A stretch of DNA of 64,000 nucleotides, taken from contig NZ_CP087999.1 of NCBI RefSeq assembly GCF_021044625.1, positions 2,311,001 through 2,375,000 on the forward strand. The letters run 5' to 3'. Under the pieces are notes generated by a model, which saw only the letters and a program-made list of their open reading frames with translations, was not told the origin of the DNA and made no database searches. The translations under genes were made by a program, and so were the position numbers. Each line of letters opens with the position of its first letter. Within the stretch, counting starts at the first letter, position 1. Origin of the DNA: Geomonas sp. RF6 (GTDB lineage: Bacteria; Desulfobacterota; Desulfuromonadia; Geobacterales; Geobacteraceae). Of the stretch, positions 7,430 through 17,060 are shown piece after piece.

Positions 7430-8638
7430 CTAGCGCGTCACCTCCAGCTGATACCCCTGTGACGACAGGTACTTGATGACCTCCTCGATGTGGTCCACAC
7501 CGCGGGTCTCCACCTCCAGAAGTACCTCCGTCTTCCCTATCGGGAGGGAGCGGGCGCGGCGGTCGTGGGTAATGATGGAGATGTTGGCGCGGGTCTGCGC
7601 CACGGCTGAGAGGAGGCACGCAAGGGCGCCGGGAATATCTTCCAGCTCGACCTTCAGCTTCAGGTAACGCCCGGCGGCCACCAGCCCCCTTTCCACCACG
7701 GTGGCGATCGTCTTCACATCGATGTTTCCGCCGGAAAGAAGAACCACCGTCTTCCCCTCCAGACGCTTCACCTTCCCCGCCATGAGCGCGGCGAGCCCTA
7801 CCGCACCAGCGCCCTCCACCATCAGCTTCGCCCTTTCCAGAAGCGCCACGATCGCCTGCGCGATCTCCTCTTCCCCCACCATCACGACCTCGTCCACGAG
7901 CGCCTGCACGACCGGGAAGGTCCGCTGCCCCACCGTCTTGATGGCGATGCCGTCTGCGAGGCTTGCGTGCAACGGGACGGTGGTGACTTCCCCTTTCTTA
8001 AGGGAGAGGAGCATGGAGGGGGCGGCGGCCGCCTCCACTCCGATAATGCGCACCTGCGGGTTCGTCTTCTTGATGGCGGTGGCGATCCCTGAGATGAGGC
8101 CCCCTCCGCCGATCGGGATGAGCACGTTGGCGATGTCCGGTAGCTGGGTCAGGAGCTCCAGACCTATCGTTCCCTGCCCCGCCATGATGAGTTCATCGTC
8201 GAAGGCGTGCACGAAGAGGGCGCCCCTGTCGCGGGCAGCACCGAGGGCAGCGCTGCATGCCTCATCGAAGTTTCTGCCGGCAAGGACAACCTCGGCTCCG
8301 TACTCCCTGGTGGAAAAGACTTTTTGAGGCGGAGTGCTTTCAGGCATGTAGATGATCGCGGGGACCGCCAGAAGCTGCGCGGCAAACGCCACCCCCTGCG
8401 CATGGTTTCCAGCAGAGGCGGTAACTACGCCGCCGGCCAGCGCCTCGGGCGGTTGCGATGTCATGAAGTTCAATGCACCCCGGATCTTGAAGGAACCGGT
8501 GCGCTGCAGGTTTTCGCACTTGAGGTAAAGAGGGAGATGCAGCTTTTCGCTGAAATGGTGAGCGTTAATCAGCGCGCTCTTGTGGAGGCGCCCCTTGATC
8601 CTTTGGGCGGCTTCCTGGATGAGGGCATAGTCAAGCAT
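7430..8638 (-). CDS. ilvA: threonine ammonia-lyase with ACT domain
   Basis: This is a PLP-dependent fold type II enzyme that deaminates threonine to 2-oxobutyrate, the first step to isoleucine or a catabolic route. The PLP lysine is in RTGSFKIRGA, ASAGNHAQG is the substrate loop, and PIGGGGLISG is the phosphate-binding loop. Residues from about 330 to the end form one ACT regulatory domain. I chose the ATG at 8638 (402 residues, MLDYALIQEAA) because the longer frame to 8713 overlaps the upstream transporter and adds only a low-complexity leader. The short length resembles the biodegradative or single-ACT type more than the long biosynthetic IlvA. Confidence 0.9.
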   Translation of the reverse strand: MLDYALIQEAAQRIKGRLHKSALINAHHFSEKLHLPLYLKCENLQRTGSFKIRGALNFMTSQPPEALAGGVVTASAGNHAQGVAFAAQLLAVPAIIYMPESTPPQKVFSTREYGAEVVLAGRNFDEACSAALGAARDRGALFVHAFDDELIMAGQGTIGLELLTQLPDIANVLIPIGGGGLISGIATAIKKTNPQVRIIGVEAAAAPSMLLSLKKGEVTTVPLHASLADGIAIKTVGQRTFPVVQALVDEVVMVGEEEIAQAIVALLERAKLMVEGAGAVGLAALMAGKVKRLEGKTVVLLSGGNIDVKTIATVVERGLVAAGRYLKLKVELEDIPGALACLLSAVAQTRANISIITHDRRARSLPIGKTEVLLEVETRGVDHIEEVIKYLSSQGYQLEVTR

Positions 8639-8651
8639 GCCGGCGCCCGCT

Positions 8652-9695
8652 CTAGTGGTGATGCCCGGAGCAACTGCCGCCGTGGGCATGGTCGTGGTCA
8701 TCCCCGCCGGCACGCGGACGGTGCCGGAATGTCTTCACGTGCCCCTCCTTCGTGCACGGCTCGCTCTCCAGTTGGAGCGTGGTGTGGGAGATGTGGTGCT
8801 TCTCGAAAAGCTTCTTCTCGATCTGGCTGCGCATCGGGGCGTGTTCACCGCGGAAGGAGCGCGGGATGACCACGTGCGCCGAGAGGGCAAGGATGTGGGA
8901 GCATATGGTCCACACGTTCAGGTGGTGCACCTCCGATACCCCCTCCACCTCCATTATGGTGCCGGCGACCTCGTCAAGCACGATTGTCTTCGGCACACCC
9001 TCGAGAAGGATGTGGGTCGATTCCCGGATCACCCGCCACGATCCCCAGAAGATGACGGCGCCGATGCCGATGGAGATGATGGCATCGAGCAGGAACCAGT
9101 TGGTGTAGTACATGATGATGCCGCCGATGATGACGCCGACGGAGGCTGCCGCATCGCCTATGACGTGCAGGAAGGCGCTGTGTACGTTGAGGTCGTCGTG
9201 CGAGTGAGAGTGGAGAGCCGAGGCGGAGAAAAGGTTCATGCCGAGGCCGATGCCGGCGATCACCAGCATCGGAAAGCTTTTCACCTCTTCCGGCTGATAG
9301 ATCCTGCCGACCGCCTCATAGCAGATTACCGCCGCGATGAAAAAGACGGAGATGCCGTTGATAAAGGAGGCGAATACCTCCGCCCGGTGCCAGCCGAAGG
9401 TGCGGGTATCGGTGGCGGGAAGGGCAGCGAGCCTGATCGCGGCGAGGGAGAGGAGCAGGGCAAAGAGATCGAGAAAGACATGGGCGGCATCGGAGAGCAA
9501 CGCCAGGGAGTTCGTCCAGATCCCGCCGATGACCTCCGCGAGGAGAGTGGCGCCGGTTAGTATGATGGCGTACTTCAGGCGCCCCGCGATGCTCTGGTCC
9601 AGATGGTGGTCGTGATGATGTTCGTGGTGATCGTGGCCCGCGTGGCTGCACGATGCGCTGTGTACGTGAGGTTCAGCGTGAGCGTGTGAATCCAT
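8652..9695 (-). CDS. cation diffusion facilitator (zinc-type efflux), His-rich
   Basis: The 347-residue inner-membrane transporter of the CDF family (CzcD/ZitB-like) exports Zn2+ or similar divalent ions in exchange for protons. Six membrane helices fit residues 38-230. The metal-site pairs are visible: D-A-A-H-V-F-L-D in helix II (SDAAHVFLD) and HVIGD in helix V. A cytoplasmic CDF C-terminal domain follows, and His-rich tails lie at both ends (residues 4-32 and the last 25). The H/D arrangement fits zinc specificity. It is 13 bases upstream of the threonine ammonia-lyase start, so the two may share a transcript despite unrelated roles. Confidence 0.93.
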   Translation of the reverse strand: MDSHAHAEPHVHSASCSHAGHDHHEHHHDHHLDQSIAGRLKYAIILTGATLLAEVIGGIWTNSLALLSDAAHVFLDLFALLLSLAAIRLAALPATDTRTFGWHRAEVFASFINGISVFFIAAVICYEAVGRIYQPEEVKSFPMLVIAGIGLGMNLFSASALHSHSHDDLNVHSAFLHVIGDAAASVGVIIGGIIMYYTNWFLLDAIISIGIGAVIFWGSWRVIRESTHILLEGVPKTIVLDEVAGTIMEVEGVSEVHHLNVWTICSHILALSAHVVIPRSFRGEHAPMRSQIEKKLFEKHHISHTTLQLESEPCTKEGHVKTFRHRPRAGGDDHDHAHGGSCSGHHH

Positions 9696-9921
9696 GGTCC
9701 ACCTCGTCGGCAGAGAGGCGCCCTCCCTTGCCTGCCATGTTCAGAAACCGTGCGTAGGATGCTCGTGGAACTCCGTTCCGTGTGCCTCCACCCGGCGCCG
9801 GAGGACGTGCGGGCGAAGGGTAGAAGCTCCCTCATTTTTCACGGCTTCCGTCATTGCGCCGGTCGGCTCATTTTTCTTCATTATAACTTTGGGCCCTTAT
9901 AGGGTCAATGTTTATGCGGGT

Positions 9922-9950
9922 TTGCCGCCTTGCATTTTTGCCTCTATACT
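9922..9950 (+). promoter_or_regulatory. sigma-70-type promoter of trxB
   Basis: TTGCCG (9922-9927) is followed after 17 bases by TATACT (9945-9950), 36 bases before the trxB ATG. It lies in the 291-base spacer between divergent genes, which otherwise shows no gene. Confidence 0.55.
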
Positions 9951-9986
9951 GTTATCTTGCGCCAAAAAAGTGGAGGTGTTGGTTAA

Positions 9987-10940
<954 letters not shown>

Positions 10941-10968
10941 GCATCCCGGCTCGGCTCATCAGACCATC

Positions 10969-11009
10969 CCGCCCTCCCGTGAAGGGGGGGCAGGGGTGGC
11001 GATGGGGGC
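10969..11009. repeat. degenerate CCCTCCC/GGGGGGG repeat
   Basis: CCGCCCTCCCGTGAAGGGG followed by CAGGGGTGGCGATGGGGG is a diverged relative of the hairpin at 7378-7428. It lies between trxB and the YifB gene. Confidence 0.5.
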
Positions 11010-11079
11010 GGAGCCACCTCGTACCGTCCACGCAGCACCAGAATCAATCCAAAGCAACTCCCTCCATCGGGGGTAAGCC

Positions 11080-12612
11080 ATGCTCGCCAAGGTACTTTCC
11101 AGCGCGCTTCTGGGCATTGACGCCATCCTCATCGATGTGGAGGTGGACATAGCCCAGGGTCTTCCCCAACTTGCCACCGTAGGACTCCCCGACGTAGCGG
11201 TAAAGGAGAGCAAGGACCGAGTCAAGGCGGCCCTCAAGAACTCCGGCTACGACTTCCCCAACCGCAAGATCACCGTCAACCTCGCCCCGGCCGATGTAAA
11301 GAAGGAGGGCGCCTCCTTCGACCTCCCCATCTCCATAGGGATACTCGCCGCGACCGGCGCCGTGCAGGGCGAGAAGCTGAAAGAGTATCTCCTTCTGGGG
11401 GAACTCTCCCTGGACGGCGGAGTGAAGCCGATTCGCGGCTGCCTCTCCGTGGCGGTCGCAGCGCGGGAGGCCGGACTTGCAGGTATCGTTGTGCCGACTG
11501 AGAACGCCTGCGAAGGCGGCGTCGTTGACGGCATCGAGGTGATCGGCGTTTCGCAGCTGTGCGAAGTGGTGGACTTCCTGAACGGCGCGCTGCAGATCGA
11601 GCCGTACAAGGCCGATATCGACGCCCTCTTCAGGCAGGGGTGCGAGTACGGTGAAGACTTCTGCGAGGTGAAAGGGCAGGAGCACGCCAAGCGCGCCCTC
11701 GAAGTCGCCGCGGCTGGATCACATAATCTGCTCATGATCGGTCCGCCGGGATCGGGGAAGACGATGCTGGCGCGGCGCGTCCCCTCCATCCTTCCCCCTT
11801 TGCAGTTTGAGGAGGCGATAGAGACGACGAAGGTGTACAGCGTGATGGGGCTTCTGGAGAAGGAGCGGGCGCTGATAGCCACCCGACCCTTTCGCTCCCC
11901 GCATCACACCATCTCCGACGTCGGCCTGATCGGCGGGAGCACGACTCCCAAGCCGGGCGAAGTCTCGCTCTCACATAATGGCGTCCTTTTCCTCGACGAA
12001 CTCCCCGAATTCAAGAAGCACGTCCTCGAAGTGCTGCGCCAGCCGATGGAGGACGGTCGCGTCACCATCTCGCGCGCCCTCTCGTCTGTGACGTACCCGA
12101 GTCGTATCATGCTTGTCGCAGCGATGAACCCATGTAAGTGCGGCCAAAGCGGCGAGAGCGGAGGCGGCTGCACCTGCACGCCGCGGGAGATCCACCAGTA
12201 CCGCTCCCGCATCTCCGGTCCGCTCCTGGACCGGATCGACATCCACATCGAGGTGCCGGCAGTAAGGTATCGGGAACTGGCGGACCGTGCGGAAGGCGAA
12301 AGCTCCGCGGCGATCGCGGCCAGGGTGGGGACGGCGCGGGAGATACAGCTGGAAAGGTTCAAGGGGACGCGGGTGCACTGCAATGCGCAGATGACGCCGA
12401 GGCAGATCAGGAAATTCTGCGAGCCGGACGCCGCCGGCCACCGGCTGCTGGAAGTGGTGACCGAGAAACTCGGCTTCTCCGCCCGCGCCTACACGAGGAT
12501 CCTGAAGGTAGCCCGCACCGTCGCCGACCTCGCGGGTACGGAAAACATTCAGGAGCAGCACATAGCCGAGGCGATACAGTACCGGAGCCTGGACCGGAAG
12601 CTGGGATACTGA
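11080..12612 (+). CDS. yifB: YifB/ComM family Mg-chelatase-like AAA+ ATPase
   Basis: The 510-residue protein has the usual layout: an N-terminal ChlI/Lon-protease-like fold (1-180), a central AAA+ domain with Walker A GPPGSGKT (about 225) and Walker B LFLDELPEF, and a C-terminal Mg-chelatase domain. A cysteine set (CKCGQSGESGGGCTC) in the insert is typical of the family. In naturally transformable bacteria ComM is a hexameric branch-migration helicase that aids uptake of diverged DNA. It may have this or another recombination role here. GGGGGTAAGCC precedes the ATG. Confidence 0.93.
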   Translation: MLAKVLSSALLGIDAILIDVEVDIAQGLPQLATVGLPDVAVKESKDRVKAALKNSGYDFPNRKITVNLAPADVKKEGASFDLPISIGILAATGAVQGEKLKEYLLLGELSLDGGVKPIRGCLSVAVAAREAGLAGIVVPTENACEGGVVDGIEVIGVSQLCEVVDFLNGALQIEPYKADIDALFRQGCEYGEDFCEVKGQEHAKRALEVAAAGSHNLLMIGPPGSGKTMLARRVPSILPPLQFEEAIETTKVYSVMGLLEKERALIATRPFRSPHHTISDVGLIGGSTTPKPGEVSLSHNGVLFLDELPEFKKHVLEVLRQPMEDGRVTISRALSSVTYPSRIMLVAAMNPCKCGQSGESGGGCTCTPREIHQYRSRISGPLLDRIDIHIEVPAVRYRELADRAEGESSAAIAARVGTAREIQLERFKGTRVHCNAQMTPRQIRKFCEPDAAGHRLLEVVTEKLGFSARAYTRILKVARTVADLAGTENIQEQHIAEAIQYRSLDRKLGY

Positions 12613-12706
12613 GGGATGCCCGAGCAGATACTCGTGTCGGATCGCCCATTTTCTGCGATACTTATGAAAAGAGACATGACAATAGCTAAGGCCTCCAAGG
12701 TGAACA

Positions 12707-13120
12707 ATGAACCCGGAATTACCCAAAGTCTTTATATCTTTTGCGCACAAGGATGACGAGTGGGGAAAAGCTTTAAAAAGTGCCCTGGACACTTTGGACG
12801 TCCCTAGCAGGACTGATCAAGACATAAGAGCTGGTGAGGACTGGATGTTTCAGATCGAATCTGCTCTGGATTCATCTTCTGTGTTTGTACTACTCATCTC
12901 CCCAGATTTTATGGCCTCGGAGTGGGCCATGTTTGAGATAGGGGTGGCACTTGGAAGATCACGTGAATCAGAGGTAAAAATACTCCCAGTTCTCTTAAAG
13001 CCAAGTGACGTTCCCGATGCCATTCAGAGACTGGAGACCATCGACGGTCGTTCCGTCAACCCTCCTGAAGTGGCGCGTAGAATAAGAGACGTCGTCGAGC
13101 AATGCAGTACCCATCAGTAG
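12707..13120 (+). CDS. stand-alone TIR-domain protein
   Basis: The whole 137-residue protein is one TIR domain: VFISFAHKDD at 8-17 (box 1), a loop around DIRAGEDW at 39-46, VFVLLISPDFMASEW at 59-73 and the likely catalytic glutamate E77 in FEIGVA. TIR domains hydrolyse NAD+ or make cyclic ADP-ribose signals, often in anti-phage or toxin systems. No sensor, STAND or Argonaute partner is fused or adjacent. The gene is visibly lower in GC than both neighbours, suggesting transfer. Its start has AAGGTG seven bases before the ATG. Whether it signals, kills or only scaffolds cannot be told from the sequence. Confidence 0.85.
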   Translation: MNPELPKVFISFAHKDDEWGKALKSALDTLDVPSRTDQDIRAGEDWMFQIESALDSSSVFVLLISPDFMASEWAMFEIGVALGRSRESEVKILPVLLKPSDVPDAIQRLETIDGRSVNPPEVARRIRDVVEQCSTHQ

Positions 13121-13392
13121 CGGACACGTATTGCCTGGACCGCGAGCCCCCGCATTTCGTCCCTCCTTTCCGCACAAACCGTCACTGAAGTACAGCTACG
13201 CACGACAAAGGCGGTGAGACCGGGCCGTGTGCCCTCCCTCCATCTGTACCCACATTTCCTGAACCTTGGATGCTCGCCAACACCAACGGAGGACGTAGAA
13301 TTGGAGAGCGTGCGGCAAAAGAGCGGCCGCATAAAATGCTACGCGTCGCATGCGACGGAATGGAGTTCAGTTCAGCACCTGAGGAGGGGCAA

Positions 13393-14568
13393 ATGGACAG
13401 GCGGAGCAGAACCTCACCAGTCTTTCTCATGTCTTTGGCTGTTTTCGCTGTCGTAGTTTTATCCTCCTGTTCCCGCGAGGGAAACAGTGCTACCGGAAAG
13501 GGTGCTCCCGGTTTCCCCGCCTCCCTCACCTTCACCCCGGTGGCCAAAGGGTTTACTGACCCGACGGCGATAGTCAGCGCGAGGGATGGCAGCAACAGGC
13601 TTTTTGTGGTGGAGCAGGGGGGGAGGGTGAAGATCGTGCGGGACGGGGTTGTTTCGGCCACCCCCTTTCTCGATATATCCGGACTCGTCACCAGGACCGG
13701 CAGCGAGCAGGGGCTGCTGGACCTGGAGTTTCCTCCCGACTTCGCCCGCCGTCGCGTTTTCTTCGTGAACTACACCGACAAGACGGGGATCGGCAACACC
13801 TCCATCGACCGCTTTTCCGTGAGCGCCGACCCGGACAGGGCGGATCCGGCCTCCCGCACGCAGCTTCTCCACATCACCCAGCCGTATCGTAACCACAACG
13901 GTGGTGAACTCGCTTTCGGCCCGGACGGGTTTCTCTACATCGGCACCGGTGATGGAGGGAAGGGGGGGGACCCACACCGCAACGGCCAGAGGCGCGACAC
14001 GCTCCTCGGGAAGATCCTCCGCATTGACGTCTCATCGGGCACCAAGTCGTATGCAATCCCGAAGGGGAATCCGTTCCGGAACGAGATATGGGGCTACGGT
14101 CTGCGCAATCCATGGCGCTTTTCCTTCGACCGGACGACAGGTGACCTCTACATTGCCGACGTCGGGCAGGATGAAGTGGAAGAGGTCGACTTCCAGCCCG
14201 CTGGTGCCGGTGCCGGAGCCAATTATGGATGGAACCGGATGGAGGGGAGCAGCTGCTTTAAGAAAGAGAAGTGCGACAAGTCTGGGCTGGTCCTCCCTGT
14301 CGCCGAGTATCGTCACGGCCGCGGGGACTGCTCGGTGACCGGAGGGTATGTGTACCGTGGCACTGCCGCGTCGCTGAAGGGAATCTACCTGTACGGCGAC
14401 TTCTGCTCCGGGCGCATCTGGGGCCTGCGCAGAGATGGATCGACATGGCGGACTCAGCTTCTTGCGGACACGAAATTCTCCATCTCCACTTTCGGGGAGG
14501 ACGAAGCTGGTGAAGTGTACGTGGCAGATTACGGCAGCGGTACGGTGTATCGCGTGGGAGCACCTTGA
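13393..14568 (+). CDS. PQQ-dependent sugar dehydrogenase family lipoprotein
   Basis: The 391-residue protein starts at ATG 13393 after GAGGAGGGGC. A signal peptide with a lipobox LSSC (cysteine about residue 27) indicates a lipid-anchored envelope protein. The mature part is a six-bladed beta-propeller of the glucose/sorbosone dehydrogenase family: DPTAIV, GLLDLEFPPDF, NHNGGELAFGPDG, IWGYGLRNPWRFSFD and the closing YVADYGSGTVYR. Relatives oxidise aldoses with PQQ as cofactor. Electron acceptor and PQQ synthesis genes are not in the window. The longer upstream frame lacks a signal peptide and was rejected. Confidence 0.88.
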   Translation: MDRRSRTSPVFLMSLAVFAVVVLSSCSREGNSATGKGAPGFPASLTFTPVAKGFTDPTAIVSARDGSNRLFVVEQGGRVKIVRDGVVSATPFLDISGLVTRTGSEQGLLDLEFPPDFARRRVFFVNYTDKTGIGNTSIDRFSVSADPDRADPASRTQLLHITQPYRNHNGGELAFGPDGFLYIGTGDGGKGGDPHRNGQRRDTLLGKILRIDVSSGTKSYAIPKGNPFRNEIWGYGLRNPWRFSFDRTTGDLYIADVGQDEVEEVDFQPAGAGAGANYGWNRMEGSSCFKKEKCDKSGLVLPVAEYRHGRGDCSVTGGYVYRGTAASLKGIYLYGDFCSGRIWGLRRDGSTWRTQLLADTKFSISTFGEDEAGEVYVADYGSGTVYRVGAP

Positions 14569-14604
14569 GGGCTAGGGGGGAGGGGTGTGTGGTGCATGAA
14601 CTGA

Positions 14605-14627
14605 GGGATGCCCGTTCGAGGCATCCC
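14605..14627. terminator. hairpin between convergent genes
   Basis: GGGATGCC (14605-14612) and GGCATCCC (14620-14627) form a perfect 8-bp stem with a 7-base loop between the convergent dehydrogenase and PEP-CTERM genes. There is no T-run, so it may act only as an RNA-stabilising end or a Rho-assisted stop. Confidence 0.4.
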
Positions 14628-14646
14628 CCAAGCTCACCTGCCCGTG

Positions 14647-15166
14647 TTACGCGTTGCGGCGACGTTTGCTGTAGATTGCCACTCCGAAAAATCCCGCTGC
14701 CAGGAGAACCATCGTCCCCGGTTCCGGCACGGCCGGGGTTCGGTCGATCCCTTCCACCGTCAGGACGGAATCGACAAGGGTGAAGGAACCGGTGAGGCGG
14801 TTGACGGTCATGCTGAGGTGTCCGTACTCGTTGACTCGCCACAGCGCCAGAAAGTCGAGGCCGATGTTCTGGTCCGATGAGTTGCTAAAGCCCATTGCGT
14901 CCGGAAGCAGGTTCCCCATCAGGATTATCGCGTAATCAACCAGCCCGAAGCTTTCGAAGTTGAGAACGAGACTGCCGTTGTAGGCGAGATCTGTGCCGGG
15001 GACGAACCCGTTGGGGCCGTCCGTGATGTCGTATGTGTGCCGGTAACTCGTGCTGTCTCGGTTAAAAACGTGGTTGTCGTAGGATGTGTCGGTCCAGGTA
15101 GTTGCCATCGCCAAGCTCGCCATAACTATCGTTGCTATGAAACTTAAAGCGGCTACTGTCCTTCAT
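14647..15166 (-). pseudogene. PEP-CTERM protein with a frameshifted signal peptide
   Basis: The frame from ATG 15123 gives 158 residues ending in a PEP-CTERM sorting signal: VPEPG, a hydrophobic helix and KRRRNA. Such proteins are exported, processed by exosortase and linked to envelope or extracellular polymer. The start at 15123 would leave only the second half of a signal peptide. In the same frame upstream, codons encode hydrophobic residues (VAALSFIATIVMASLAMA), but the ATG with the good site GGAGGAAGCC is at 15166, one base out of phase. A two-base loss in an A-run just after the ATG would explain this. It may be inactive or phase-variable. Confidence 0.65.
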
Positions 15167-15455
15167 GGCTTCCTCCATTACGACCTCTCTCTTTGCCCGG
15201 GTAGTGCCCGGAGTACCACGACGTCCTCTCTTGCAACTCCAGGATCCTGATAGGCAGGAGCCCTCACCCATACTCCTGTATATTTACTCATTGCTCCTCC
15301 CTATATCAGTGGATTTAGCTCCATTGGTTGGAACGGGGAGCAACGGGGGTGGCCAAGGCTAAGGTGCCGACTTTCCTGGTGTTCGTGAGTCGGTCTGTGC
15401 GGGGGATGTTATGCTTCGAACAGGGCGTGTGCATCCAATGCAAAACCATACATCC

Positions 15456-15594
15456 ACCGCAAAGGCGCAAAGGACGCAAAGGAAAATCCGCAAAGAGAGA
15501 CAAAATCTATAACCGAAGCAATGGGATTCCTGCGTTACATTTCTATGCTTTTTCCTTGCGCGCACTTCTTTGCGCTCTTTGCGCCTTCGCGGTG
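15456..15594. repeat. long inverted repeat of CGCAAAG units
   Basis: The left arm (15456-15482, CCGCAAAGGCGCAAAGG and on) pairs with the right arm (15565-15594, TTTGCGCTCTTTGCGCC and on) over about 27 bases with few mismatches; the loop is about 82 bases. This type of GCAAAG-rich inverted element occurs in many unrelated bacterial genomes (recalled, not checked). It occupies most of the 560-base gene-free stretch 15167-15726, in which I see no other feature. Confidence 0.75.
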
Positions 15595-15726
15595 GGTGTT
15601 GCCTTTGCCTGAAACCAAACCCAGACATCCACCGCTATCCTCGTCTGCTCGTTGCGCATGCGAATCTGCTTTTCCGGAGCCGGAAAGAGTTGTAAGGTAC
15701 GAGTTGAAAGGTTTTGGAGGGTAGGA

Positions 15727-16002
15727 ATGTCGAAACGCGGCAAGCAGAAAAAAGCAGAAAATGTCGAAAAACGAAGGGTCCAGATGGAAGAGGCGATGGA
15801 GTGCTTAGCCATCAAGCAGGCTGCGGAGACACAGTTGCAGTCGGCTTTCAGAAGGAAACCGAAGCGGTGCACCTTCCGTTATTGCCTCCGCTATGTTGAC
15901 CCCTCTTGTACCGTTTGCCCCTACTGCGGCAGCCGGCTAGACGCCGGCGAGGATGCGGCCATGGCCTCCCTCTCCCACAGGCCGGCGATGCAGGGGTGCT
16001 GA
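15727..16002 (+). CDS. small zinc-ribbon protein
   Basis: This 91-residue protein starts at ATG 15727 after GGAGGGTAGGA. The N-terminal half is a charged helix rich in K, E and R. The C-terminal half carries CTFRYCLRYVDPSC and CPYCGSRL, a zinc-ribbon pattern. It could bind nucleic acid or protein, but I do not recognise a family. It stands alone between the inverted repeat and uvsE. Confidence 0.65.
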   Translation: MSKRGKQKKAENVEKRRVQMEEAMECLAIKQAAETQLQSAFRRKPKRCTFRYCLRYVDPSCTVCPYCGSRLDAGEDAAMASLSHRPAMQGC

Positions 16003-16123
16003 ACACATAGCCTTCCGGCGGGGTTCGGTGAGACCCCGTCTTCAGCAGTCTACTCCACCCACGCACGCTCCAAGCTCCACATGAGGGGCCACCCCCCTGC
16101 AGGCCGTTCAAACCGATCGATCC

Positions 16124-17023
16124 TCACAGCTTCAGGTCGCGCATCAGGCGCAAGACTGCCAGCTCCTTTGCCTTCGCCTCGACATCGAGGGTCATGCTGC
16201 GTCCCAGCCACTCTTCGGGGAAGTCAGCGGGGTCGATGTAGTCGGCGTGCGGTTTCGGATCTGCCCCACCCCAACCGGCACGCGGGGAGGAGATGTGGCA
16301 GTACTGCTCCCGCTTCGAGGGCAGCCACGTCTCGCCAGAAAGGTATGTCGCTTCCTCGATGGAGAGGCCGTCGCCGTTGCAGCGGTGGTGGTGCACGTCG
16401 TAAACCAGAGGGATTCCCGTTTTGTAGCAGGCTGGAAGGAGGTCGCGCACGGTGTAGCTTATGTCATCATTTTCCAGTGCCAGCCGCGTCCTCACCCTTT
16501 CCGGCAGATCGCCATACACCTCGCAGAAGCGCACCAGTGCCTGCTCCTTGCTCCCGTAGACACCGCCGGCGTGCAGGGTGATGACATCCGCCCCCACGGC
16601 CTCGGCGACCTCGGCCTGGGCATCGAGTTCCCGTATGGCGCTGGCAACGACGGCAGGAGTTGGGGAGGAGAGGACGATGAACTGGTCGGGGTGGAAGCTG
16701 AGGCGGATGTCGTGCTCCTTTGCAAAGGTCTTCGCCCTCCCCAGAAAGTCGACTATCTCAGGCGCCTGAGGGAGCTCATCAACCGTGTACCCCACCTCCG
16801 GGTGCGTCATGCGCGGAAAGAGGCCGGAGAGAATGCGGAAGGCGCCTATCTTCAGCCGCGAGACCGTCTGCAGGGCCAGAAGGAGGTTTCCGGCGTTGCC
16901 GGTGCAGAGTGTTGACAACTTTTCCAGTTGCTCCCTGCGCGGCAACGCCGACAGGGCCTTTGCCGTGGTGGTGCGGAAGGGGATCTCCTCCTGCAAAAAG
17001 ATGCAGCACAGCCCGAAACGCAT
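16124..17023 (-). CDS. uvsE: UV DNA damage endonuclease
   Basis: UvsE/UvdE is a metal-dependent TIM-barrel endonuclease that nicks 5' of cyclobutane dimers, 6-4 photoproducts and some other lesions. The 299-residue protein begins MRFGLCCIF and shows the conserved HPDQF, the catalytic histidine and acid residues in ITLHAGG, ALENDD, VYDVHHH and HISSPR. I chose ATG 17023, which has GGAGG five bases upstream, over the GTG at 17038. The length is typical of the family. Confidence 0.93.
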   Translation of the reverse strand: MRFGLCCIFLQEEIPFRTTTAKALSALPRREQLEKLSTLCTGNAGNLLLALQTVSRLKIGAFRILSGLFPRMTHPEVGYTVDELPQAPEIVDFLGRAKTFAKEHDIRLSFHPDQFIVLSSPTPAVVASAIRELDAQAEVAEAVGADVITLHAGGVYGSKEQALVRFCEVYGDLPERVRTRLALENDDISYTVRDLLPACYKTGIPLVYDVHHHRCNGDGLSIEEATYLSGETWLPSKREQYCHISSPRAGWGGADPKPHADYIDPADFPEEWLGRSMTLDVEAKAKELAVLRLMRDLKL

Positions 17024-17060
17024 ACACCCTCCGCCCACCCCTTCTTCCTTCCTCTACCTT

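Noticed and set aside
8639-8713. N-terminal extension of threonine ammonia-lyase
   Set aside because: It overlaps the His-rich tail codons of the upstream transporter and has no family similarity.
13270-13392. N-terminal extension of the sugar dehydrogenase
   Set aside because: The ATG at 13393 has a good ribosome-binding site and starts a standard lipoprotein signal peptide.
15456-15594. possible CRISPR-like or riboswitch element because of repeated GCAAAG units
   Set aside because: Only two arms in inverted orientation with no regular spacers, and no c-di-GMP riboswitch core around it.
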